From NCBI GenBank assembly GCA_963822985.1, contig CAWGJU010000014.1, positions 62,001-126,000 on the forward strand: DNA of 64,000 nucleotides. Direction: 5' to 3'. The DNA is from Thermohalobaculum sp963822985. Lineage in GTDB: Bacteria > Pseudomonadota > Alphaproteobacteria > Rhodobacterales > Rhodobacteraceae. The notes below the pieces were generated by a model. That model saw nothing but the letters and a program-made list of their open reading frames with translations, was not told where the DNA came from and ran no database searches. Of the stretch, positions 28,035 to 36,146 are shown piece by piece. How positions within the stretch are numbered: position 1 is the stretch's first letter; the number at the start of each line of letters is the position of its first letter. The position numbers were made by a program, and so were the translations under genes.

Positions 28035-29361
28035 GGCTGCCGCAGAGCCTTCAGGCCCGGCTGGGGCTGTCGATCGGCATCCTGCTGACGCTTCTCTGGA
28101 TCGGCGCGGCGGCGGTGACGGCGCTCGTCGTGCGGCACGAGATGGACGAGGTCTTCGACTCCGCCCTGCAGGAGACGGCGCAGCGCCTCCTGCCGCTCGC
28201 CGTCATGGACATCGTCGGCCGCGAGGAAGAGGGGGATCCGTGCAACGTCTCGCCACCGTCCGCGAGCACGACGAGTTCTTCACCTACATCGTGCGCGACG
28301 CCGATGGCGGGATCCTGCTGCAGTCGCATGCCGCGGACCCCGCGGTCTTCCCGGCGTACACGGGACCCGGCTTCGGGCAGACCCCGACCCACCGCCTCTA
28401 CAACGAGGAAGCCCTGCAGGGGACCGTGCGGATCACCGTGGCCGAGCCGCTGGAGCACCGGGCAGCGGTCGCCCGCGAGATCCAGATCGGCCTCGGGCTC
28501 CCGCTTCTTGGTCGTCATCCCGATCGCGCTCGGCGTCATCGTCCTCGCCGCAAGGACAAGCCTCGCGCCCCTCCGGCGCTTCCGCGAGAGGCTGGAGGCA
28601 CGCTCGGCCCAGGATCTGTCGCCGGTCCCGGCAGACGACCTGCCCTCGGAAATCGCGCCGGTGGCAACGACGCTCAATGGCCTTCTCGACCGGCTCGAAG
28701 GCCGCCTTCGATGCCGAGCGCAGCTTCGCCGCCAACGCGGCGCACGAGCTCAGGAACCCGCTCGCGGGCGCCATCGCGCAGGCGCAGCGTCTGCAGACGG
28801 AATCCGCCGATCCGGCCGCGCGGAAGACGGGCCGCCGAGATCGAGGCGACGCTCAAGCGGCTGACGCGCCTCGCCGAGCGGCTGATGCAGATGGCGCGGG
28901 CCGAAGGCGGTCGCCTCCGCCTGGATCGACCCTCGGATCTGCGCGGCGTGATCCGCGTCGTCGTGGAGGACATCGGCCGCATGGCCGATCCCGGCCGCAT
29001 CAGCTTGCGGCTTCCCGACCGGCCGGTGATGTCGGATCTCGACCCCGATGCCGTCGGCATCCTCTGCCGGAACCTGGTCGACAACGCTCTGCGCCACGGC
29101 AGCGAGGCCGCGCCCGTCGAGGTGACGCTGCGGGCGGATGGGGAGCTGGTCGTAGCGAACGAGGGGCCGATCGTGCCGCCTGGAGCACTGTCTCGCCTCA
29201 CCGACCGCTTCGCGCGCGCAAACGGTAACACGGACGGCAGCGGCCTCGGGCTCGCGATCGTCGCCACGATCGCCGACCGGATCGGTAGCCAGCTTGTCCT
29301 GACCTCACCGCGGCCCGGCCGGGAGTCCGGGTTCGAGGCGAGCATCAGCCTTCGGCATTGA
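28031..29361 (+). pseudogene. QseC-like sensor histidine kinase, about four frameshifts
   Basis: The protein is about 443 residues. The first helix is LGLSIGILLTLLWIGAAAV, followed by a periplasmic sensor (VREHDEFFTYIVRDADGG), a second helix (LVVIPIALGVIVLAA), HAMP, the phospho-acceptor AANAAHELRNPLAG, the N box NLVDNALRHGS and the G box GSGLGLAIVATIADRIG. Slips occur near 28240, 28505, 28700 and 28830. A TTG at 28031 overlapping the regulator stop is the likely start. The ligand is unknown; related kinases sense metals or small molecules in the periplasm. Confidence 0.85.
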
Positions 29362-29467
29362 GGCCCGGAGTTCTCCGTCGGCGCGGATAGCGTCGGGGCG
29401 GGCGCCGATACGAGATCGAAAGGCAACGCGATGGCGGCCCAGGCGGAACCGGGCGTGCGGAAGCGTC

Positions 29468-30125
29468 TCACCGGAGCTGACCGCCGCGCTTGCCCGTCAC
29501 CATCTCGCGCGCAAGATTCCGTCCCGAGAGGCGGCTCTCCAGCGCGACCCCGCCGACGTGGAGCGCCGCGAGGACGAGGAGCAGATTGGCCGCCACCTCG
29601 TGGATCTCCTCCAGGGCCTCTTCGCCCCCGCCTTCCTCGCCCTCGTCGTCCTGCCCGCCGCGTTCGGCGTACTCGCCGTCCTCCACTCGGCCGGCGCCGC
29701 CGTCTATTGTTGTCTCGCCCCCGGCGGGACGGGGCGTGAATGGCGAGCCCGCCATGGCGATCCCGGTGACGATTACGACCAACAGCGTGCCCCAGCGCAT
29801 AGGCCATGAGCGCCCCGAGCGGATTGTGGGAGCGATGCGCCGGGTGCCGCCCAGTGATCAGGTCTGAGACATGGGCGCGGGCGGCCGAGAGGCTTGGCGC
29901 GAAGCTCGTGAAGCGCGCCTCCTCGGTGCCGACAAATCCCCAGATCAGACGCAACGCGAGCAGCGCGAAGGCGGCATAGCCGATCCAGATATGGACCTGC
30001 CCGCCCTCGGTCGTCACGAGCCCGTTCAGCAGCACCGCGACAGCCACGCCCCAGTGCGTGATGCGGACGAGCGGATCCCAGCGCGACCCGGTCTCGGCTG
30101 CCAAACCCTCGGTAACCTCGGTCAT
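29468..30125 (-). pseudogene. Second cytochrome b561, one frameshift
   Basis: The protein is about 218 residues. It shows the b561 helices and haem histidines: RWDPLVRITHWGVAVAVLLN, GQVHIWIGYAAFALLALRLI, HRSHNPLGALMAYALG and a last helix LLLVLAALHVGGVALE, preceded by IHE. A strongly acidic loop (GQDDEGEEGGGEEALEE) again precedes the last helix. The frame slips near 29803. It is convergent with the kinase gene. It lacks the tripartite operator, so it may be regulated differently from the first b561. Confidence 0.8.
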
Positions 30126-30182
30126 GATACCTCCTCCTTCCACCGCGGCGACGAGGCCGTCTGCCGATCTTGAGTTCGTCGT

Positions 30183-30200
30183 GCCGGCCGTACGGCCGGC
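30183..30200. repeat. Perfect 18-bp palindrome
   Basis: GCCGGCCGTACGGCCGGC is a perfect dyad. It lies between the small unknown ORF (which ends at 30208) and the second b561 gene (ATG at 30125), so it is either a transcription barrier or an operator. No T run follows it. Confidence 0.6.
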
Positions 30201-30207
30201 GCCGATC

Positions 30208-30433
30208 TCAGATGCGGCGGCGCTCGCGTTCGTAGTTCAGGACGTCGTGGTCCTCCAATTCGAGCCGCGCGCGAACGTCGTTGGCGCCCGAAAGCGGCCA
30301 TGGAGCGGCACGGCCGCGCTTCTCGACACGGGCGACCTCGCGGTTGCAAGATCCAGATTGGACTCGACGCGCGGCGGCTTTCCTTGATCGCGGTCAATTC
30401 GAAGCGTCCGTTTTCGCGCTCGAAGTGGGTCAT
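30208..30433 (-). pseudogene. Short charged protein of unknown family, one frameshift
   Basis: I do not recognise this protein. It starts MTHFERENGRFELTAIKESR, slips near 30370, and continues NREVARVEKRGRAAPWPLSG to the end DHDVLNYERERRRI. That makes about 75 residues, rich in Arg and Glu. The coherent charged sequence on both sides of the slip makes it more likely real than a chance ORF. It lies upstream of and in the same direction as the second b561. Confidence 0.4.
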
Positions 30434-30638
30434 CGGCCAGCCGCTCCCGCCGACCTCGCCGCCCGGCTCGGTCCCGAGCCGCGACCCTTCGGCCTCCGAC
30501 GTCTGTGTCACGGAGCAATGGTGCCGATCCGCCTGTGTATGATGGCCAATTGCCGCCATCCAGCTCGCACGGGTACGCTCGCAGCTCGAACAGCCAAGAA
30601 ACGGCCGGGCGCTGGTCTTCTGACCGCAGGCATGAGTT

Positions 30639-31280
30639 GTGGCGCGAGTTGTTCCGGGCCTTGGCGACCCTCAGGTTTCTTCCTCGCCCGCGCCGGCGAA
30701 CCGCTCCAGCTCATCGACGTCTACAATCCGGATGCGGGCTCGCTCGAGCCTGATCGCGCCTGCCCGCTCCGGCAGCATCCACCTGCTGGGCGCCGAGCTC
30801 AACGGTGCGTCCGAGAACCTGCTCGTCGACAGCCGCCGCCGGCTCGGCTTCATCTTCCAGGTGCACAACCTGCACGAGAGCCTGACAGCCATCCAGAACG
30901 TGCGCCTTCGCCTCGAGGTGCACGGACCGCAATCGATGGGGGACTGGCGCGAAGCCTGGGCCCACATGCACGACATGCTCGGCCTCGGCGACCGGCTGGA
31001 CTATCTGCCGGCCAACCTCTCAGGCGGGCAGAAGCAGCGCGTCGCGATCGCCCGCGCAGTGGTCGGCAACCCGGAGATCGTTTTCGCCGACGAGCCTACC
31101 GCCGCCCTCGACAAGGCGAGCGGGCACGACGCGGTCGCGCTCCTGAAGCGGCTCGCGCGCCTGCGCGGCACGACCGTCCTGACGGTCACGCACGACAACC
31201 GCATTCTCGACATGGCCGACCGGATCGTCACCATGGAGGAGGGCCGCATCGTGGACGACCGCCGACGCGGATCGGCATAA
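30639..31280 (+). pseudogene. ABC transporter ATPase (LolD/MacB/DevA-like), Walker A missing
   Basis: From SGSIHLLGAELNGA onward this is a normal export-type ABC ATPase: Q-loop GFIFQVHNLHESLTAI, signature LSGGQKQRVAIARAVVG, Walker B IVFADEPTAALD and switch TVTHDNRILDMADRI. The part that should carry the Walker A GxxGxGKS/T is absent. The preceding 40 residues are Ser/Arg-rich and unrelated. The 5' end has been replaced, so the gene is dead or an unrecognised partial. No permease gene is adjacent. Confidence 0.75.
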
Positions 31281-31315
31281 GGATCCGAAGCAAAGCAGCT
31301 GAAAGGAAGCGTGAC

Positions 31316-31793
31316 ATGTGGATCGTTACGGAAAGGCGCCTCTTGCCGGCGCTCGCAATTTCCGCCTCTCTCGCCATGGGCGCGGCAGCCGCGCGCGGAG
31401 GAGGCCAAACCTGTGTATCCGCAGCTGACGCCGAAGCTGCAGGACATGCTGCAGCGCGAGATGATATCGGTGAACGAGGCGAGCCAGCAGATGCTGACCG
31501 CTCTGATCTCCGGCGACGAGCAGCGGGTCGCAGAACTGGCGCAGCAGATCCACGACAGCTTCATCCTGGAACAGGAGATGACGGAGCAGGACCGCGCCGA
31601 CCTCATGGCGGCCGTCCCCGACGAGTTCGTGCAGATGGACTCCGCCTTCCACCAATCCCTGGCGGACATGGCCGCGGCGGCAAGAGCCGGCGACCTCCCG
31701 CTCCAGCACGAGCGCTTCGGCCAGATGCTCGAGGCGTGCACCGCCTGCCATGCGCGCTACGCCACCGACCGCTTCCCAGGGTTTGCCAATTGA
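31316..31793 (+). pseudogene. Exported cytochrome c (four-helix, C-terminal CTACH), frameshift in signal peptide
   Basis: The protein is about 158 residues. The signal peptide MWIVTERRLLPALAISASLA is in one frame and slips near 31397; the mature part runs EEAKPVYPQLTPKLQDMLQ to RFPGFAN. It is mostly helical and ends with a single haem c site, ACTACHARYATDRFPGF, as in cytochrome c'-type and related four-helix cytochromes. Two GA-rich helices carry few aromatic residues. It could be a periplasmic electron carrier of the same island. Confidence 0.75.
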
Positions 31794-31799
31794 CCGGTT

Positions 31800-31996
31800 G
31801 AGCCGTACCGAGACCGCGTGCCGCAGCCGGCCCCTTAGCGCCGCGCGTGCGACCCTGACGAAGGTGGTCGGATGGAAAGGCCGCTCGACGAATGTCACGT
31901 TGCCGAGAACCTCCGAGAGGGGGCTTGTGGTCGGCTTCCGCTCGGGTCCGCCGCTGCGGCTGGTCAGCACGATGAAGGGCAGATCCGGAACGGGAT
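31800..31996 (-). pseudogene. Receiver-domain gene remnant, cut by IS110
   Basis: On the minus strand the frame reads DLPFIVLTSRSGG, SEVLGNVTFVERPFHPTTFV and RVARAALRGR. This is the C-terminal part of an atypical response-regulator receiver domain, the type in which the lysine region reads VERPFHPTT. Its 5' part stops exactly where the IS110 transposase begins at 31997. The C-terminal boundary is unclear. Confidence 0.6.
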
Positions 31997-32887
31997 GTGA
32001 TCGGCGTCGATGTGTTGAAGGACTGGTCGACTGCCACTGGCTGTCGACTGGTGTCGCCTGACGCCTCGGGACCAGCCCTCGCGAGCTCGGGCGGTTCGCC
32101 GCGGAGGCCGGCGATGCGCTGGTCGTCTTCGAAGCTTCGGGCGGCTATGACCGGCCGGTCGCGGCGCCGCTCGATGCCGCCGGCGTAGCCTATAGGCACA
32201 GCAATGCGCGCCAGGCCCGCGACTTCGCGCGGGCGAACGGGCGGCTGGCGAAAACGATCGGGTCGATGCGGAGGTGTTGGCGTCGGGCGGGCGGTTGCGC
32301 CGAGACCGACGCCGCCAGCCGATCCGTCCGAGGCCCGCCTGGCCGAACTCGTCGCCCGGCGCGACGCGCTCGTCGCCATGCGCCGGGCCGAGACGCAGCG
32401 CCTCGGCCAGACGCATGACCCGTCTCTCCGCAAGCAGTGCGCACCCTGCGCGGTCAGTTCGAGCGCCTTGAGGCCGAGGTTGCCGCGCATCTCGAGGATC
32501 AGCCTGCGCTCGCCGCCCGGGCCGAGCGCCTGAAGAGCGTGCCCGGCGTCGGCCAGGCTCTCGCCGCCGGTCTTGTCGCCCGCCTGCCCGAACTCGGCCG
32601 GGTGCGCGCCATCGCCAGCCTCGCAGGCCTTGCGCCGTACCCTTGCGACAGCGGCCAGATGCGCGGCCGACGACGCATCTGGGGCGGCCGCGCCGAGGTC
32701 CGCCGCATCTCTACCTCGCCGCCTTCATCGCCGGCCGCTACGATCCGCGCCTCGGCGCATTCCGCCGCCGCTCCAGCTCGCCGGCAAGCCCATCAAGTTC
32801 GCCATCACCGCCTGCGCCCGCAAGCTCCTCACTATCCTCCATGCAATGCTGCGCGACGGCACCCACTTTGCCAGACTAACCGCATAA
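31997..32887 (+). mobile_element. IS110-family insertion sequence with frameshifted transposase
   Basis: The transposase has the IS110 two-part layout. The N-terminal DEDD RuvC-like part begins VIGVDVLKDW and includes FEASGGYDRPVAAPLDAAG. The C-terminal Transposase_20 part has LKSVPGVGQALAAGLVARL and IASLAGLAPY, then IKFAITACARKLLTILHAML. At least four slips occur (near 32060, 32260, 32430 and 32705). IS110 elements lack long terminal repeats, so the element ends are not defined here. It interrupts a receiver-domain gene on its left. Confidence 0.75.
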
Positions 32888-32962
32888 GAGAGTTGCTCAT
32901 TCTTCGACCTGCCGCCGCCCGGGACCTAAGCTTGTCGGAAGGAAAGGCGACTGTGCAAGGCA

Positions 32963-33958
32963 ATGCAGCCTGCTGAATTCAGGTTCGATCTGCGCGAGCG
33001 AGCGGCGTACTTGGCGACCCCGGAACGCTGCTGCCGCTGATGCTCGGGACGATCGCTGTGTCGGGCTCGCGCCCATGCCGATCGTGCCCGGCTTCGACGT
33101 GGCATACACGCGACCGCGCTCGATACCGTCTGCGCCGGCCTTCTGCTTGGGCTCCGTTTCGACGTGGTCAGGCATCATGGCCTTATCGGAGAGCTGATGC
33201 ATTCGGCACCGACACTCAAACAGGCATTGGTCGACTTCGTGACTTGGCAGCCGGGGTATTCGAGCGGCGCGATCGTGTATCTGAGCCAGCTGGGCGACAA
33301 CTATGGCTTCGGATACGCGACCTACGACGTATCTTCGCCGGGAACGCGCGTGCTCTACGATGGGGTCGTCTGCATCGCCATGCGCATGGTTCAAGAGCTC
33401 ACGAATGGTACCGCCGCACCGATCGAGGCTCATTTCTCCCACGGCGCCGATGATGACAGGGCGATCTACGGCAAACTGTTGAGGTTGCCGGTGCGGTTCA
33501 ACCAACCCCGCAGTGGAGTGATCGTGGAAGCCACCGCAATGGGGAGCAAGCCACCACGAGCCGATCCGGTCGAGCGGCAGCGCCTGCTCGCGATCATTCA
33601 AGACGCGGTATGGACGACCAAACCGGATCTCGCGGCCAGGGTGAGCCACACGATCCGGCAACAACTCCACTACGACGGCTCCACGATGCCGTCCGTCGCC
33701 AAAGAACTCGGCCTGCACCCACGAACTCTGCGACGCAGGCTGGCAGAGCAGGGAGAGACGTTTGAACGCCTGCGCGACAGCGTCCGCTTTGCCGTTGCGC
33801 GCGAATTGCTTGATCTGACCGAGATCCCTGTGGCGGAAGTGGGCGCCTGCCTCGGGTTCGAAACCCCCGGTGTCTTCAGCAGGGCGTTTCGACGATGGAG
33901 TGGAACGACGCCCTCGGATTGGCGACGGGCGAGGCGAACGAGTGGCCCGCCATTCTGA
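32963..33958 (+). pseudogene. AraC-family regulator (arabinose-binding-like N-domain), frameshifted N-terminus
   Basis: From 33164 on, 264 residues are intact: an AraC N-terminal ligand domain of the OruR/Arabinose_bd type (SAPTLKQALVDFVTWQPGYS) and a C-terminal double HTH (MPSVAKELGLHPRTLRRRLA and VAEVGACLGFETPGVFSRAF, RWSGTTPSDWR). The first roughly 65 residues are scattered over three frames from the ATG at 32963 (PAEFRFDLRERAAYL, then GDPGTLLPLMLGTIAVSG, then IHATALDTVCAGLLLGLRFD). A normal length of about 331 residues results. It probably regulates the neighbouring DUF1254 gene, but this is inference. Confidence 0.75.
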
Positions 33959-34392
33959 CGACCGTTCTCCCCGCTGGCGGACCGGCGGGGTGCCATAATC
34001 CCAGCCGACGTTCGCCGCGTTCTTTTCGATTGTCCCGCCCGAATGGTGCGGGGCTTCCGCAGCCCTGTCACGACACCATGCCCGCAGGCAGGCACCGGGC
34101 TGCTGCCCCATCGCCAGACCGAACCGCTTGACGAAGTTCGACCGTGACATGCCCGGGGCCCCCGCATGTCGATTGACCCGCAGCATCGCTTTGCGAAGCA
34201 CGATCTCACGCGCATCGGTTTGTCCTCCAAAGCGAAGCGGTAGTCCCCAGTCTGCAGTACGATTCAAATCAATACGCCCGGAAACGGTGTGCACTGCAGT
34301 CGATCCCGGTCTGGAGGACTTGAGTGAACCTGAGCCTCTGGCCCGACGATACGCAAAGTCCTTCTCATCCGAACCTGACGGAGACAACAGAT
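33959..34392. other. Intergenic region before DUF1254 gene
   Basis: The region holds about 430 bases with no convincing ORF on either strand. The long minus-strand ORFs here are extensions of antisense frames. The DUF1254 promoter is expected close to 34330. Confidence 0.4.
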
Positions 34393-35811
34393 ATGTCCGG
34401 AACAGTCACTCGAAGCGCGGCGGCCGCTGTCGCAGCCGCATTGTTGACGACCTCGGCAATGGCCCAGGCCGCGCCGACGACCGACGAGATCAAGTCCATC
34501 GCGGAAGAGGCCATCATCTACGGCCTGCCGATGTCGATGTACTACAAGATCATGTACCAGTACGCGATCGACGAGCAGTCGGGCCAGTACAAGGCGCCGT
34601 TCAACACGATCGCGAACGAAGCCAGCGTCTACACACCCGCCGACACCGCGATCGTCACGCCGAACAGCGACACGCCCTATTCGTGGCTGTTCCTCGATCT
34701 GCGCGCCGAACCGGTGGTTCTGTGCGTCCCCGAGATCGAGAAGGACCGCTACTACTCGATCATGCTGACTTCCCTGTACACCTTCAACTTCGGCTATATC
34801 GGCAGCCGCGCTACTGGCAACGACGCCGGCTGTTTTGCCGTCGCCGGCCCGGACTGGAAGGACGAGACGCCCGAAGGCGTCGCCAGGGTTTTCACGTCGG
34901 AGACCGCATTCGCGCTCGCCACGTATCGGACCCAGCTCTTCAACGCAGCCGACATCGACAACGTGAAGGCGATCCAGGCGAAGTATGAGGTCAAGCCGCT
35001 GTCCGCCTTCCTCGGCGAACCGGCCCCGACCGCGGCGCCCGCCATCGACTGGCCGGCGATCGACGCGTCGACCGAGAAGAAGGATGTCCTGAGCTACCTG
35101 CCCTTCCTGCTCCAGTTCGCCCCCCCGACCGGTCCGGCGGCTGTCGAGGCCCCGCTCCGCGCGAAATTCGCCACGATCGGCATCGAGGCCGGCAAACCGT
35201 TCCCGACGGTCGCGCTCAGCGACGCCGACAAGGCGGCGATGGCCGAGGCCGGCACGGCGGCCGACGCGGCGATCAAGACCAAGATCGAAACCATGGGCAA
35301 GCCGGTCAACGGCTGGATCGTCGTAACCTCCGGCATCGGGGACCGGGACCTGTATGCCGGCGACTGGACGCAGCGCGCCGCTGTCGCAGTGGCCGGCATT
35401 CTGGCCAACGACCCGGCCGAAGCAACCTATCCGTTCACTCGGAATGACGGCGACGGCCAGCCGCTCGATGGCAGCAAGGCGAATTACACCCTCACCTTTG
35501 CCAAGGACGCGTACCCGCCGGTCAACGCCTTCTGGTCGGTGACCATGTACGACGGCAAGACGCAGCTGCTCATCGAGAACCCGATCGATCGCTACTTGAT
35601 CAACTCGCCGATGTTGCCAGACCTGAAGACAAACGCCGACGGGTCCCTGACTCTCTACATCCAGAAGGATGAGCCGACCGACCCCGATCAGAAGGCAAAC
35701 TGGCTGCCGGCGCCGGACGGGCCGATCTACATGGTCATGCGCCTCTACTGGCCCAAGGACGAGGTTCTGAATGGTTCGTGGTCTCCGCCGGCGATCAAGC
35801 GCACCGAGTAG
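34393..35811 (+). CDS. Exported DUF1254/DUF1214 protein
   Basis: The product has 472 residues. The signal peptide (AAAAVAAALLTTSAMAQA) is followed by a DUF1254 domain (AIIYGLPMSMYYKIMYQY, NTIANEASVYTPADTAIVTP, NSDTPYSWLFLDLRAEP) and a C-terminal DUF1214 domain (VNAFWSVTMYDGKTQLLIEN, LTLYIQKDEP). These proteins are widespread, periplasmic and of unknown biochemical role. The ATG at 34393 is preferred over 34324 because it directly precedes the signal peptide. Frame and length are intact, in contrast to genes to its left. Confidence 0.9.
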   Translation: MSGTVTRSAAAAVAAALLTTSAMAQAAPTTDEIKSIAEEAIIYGLPMSMYYKIMYQYAIDEQSGQYKAPFNTIANEASVYTPADTAIVTPNSDTPYSWLFLDLRAEPVVLCVPEIEKDRYYSIMLTSLYTFNFGYIGSRATGNDAGCFAVAGPDWKDETPEGVARVFTSETAFALATYRTQLFNAADIDNVKAIQAKYEVKPLSAFLGEPAPTAAPAIDWPAIDASTEKKDVLSYLPFLLQFAPPTGPAAVEAPLRAKFATIGIEAGKPFPTVALSDADKAAMAEAGTAADAAIKTKIETMGKPVNGWIVVTSGIGDRDLYAGDWTQRAAVAVAGILANDPAEATYPFTRNDGDGQPLDGSKANYTLTFAKDAYPPVNAFWSVTMYDGKTQLLIENPIDRYLINSPMLPDLKTNADGSLTLYIQKDEPTDPDQKANWLPAPDGPIYMVMRLYWPKDEVLNGSWSPPAIKRTE

Positions 35812-36146
35812 CAGATGCCGCAAGGCCGACTACCGGACGTCGTCGGCACAATATCTATCGTCTCGGTGTCCGAGACCTGTGCGGCGCGGGGTCTCGGAAA
35901 AGGCAGTGTATTCACATCCAGCCTGTCGGCTTTGCGGTATGAACCTGGCGACACAGGTCTGATTTCGGAACCCTTGAACAGTTTAATCAATTCAATGTCT
36001 TAGCGGGTGGAGAAGCTTGTCTTTCAGGCCCATTCCCTCCGCCATGTATATAGAATAGCCGATTGATTTGACTGAGTTTTCCGGTTCCAGCTCGACTGCC
36101 TTCCCCCTGATCTTCCCCCTTTGCGCGCCGAGAAGAGGCAGAAGTC
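35812..36146. other. AT-richer intergenic stretch
   Basis: The 335 bases are noticeably less GC-rich than the surroundings, especially 35985-36085. A weak ORF on the minus strand (35745-35990) has no recognised family. Two near-identical G/C-rich decamers (CCTTCCCCCT and TCTTCCCCCT, 36100-36120) are adjacent. The composition suggests an inserted or foreign segment. Confidence 0.4.

Noticed and set aside
33853..33869. tRNA T-arm-like GGGTTCGAAACCCC
   Set aside because: It falls inside the conserved HTH coding part of the AraC regulator (LGFETPG). No acceptor stem or anticodon arm surrounds it.
34264..35823. 519-codon minus-strand frame
   Set aside because: Antisense to the complete DUF1254 gene; Arg/Gly/Val-rich without motifs.
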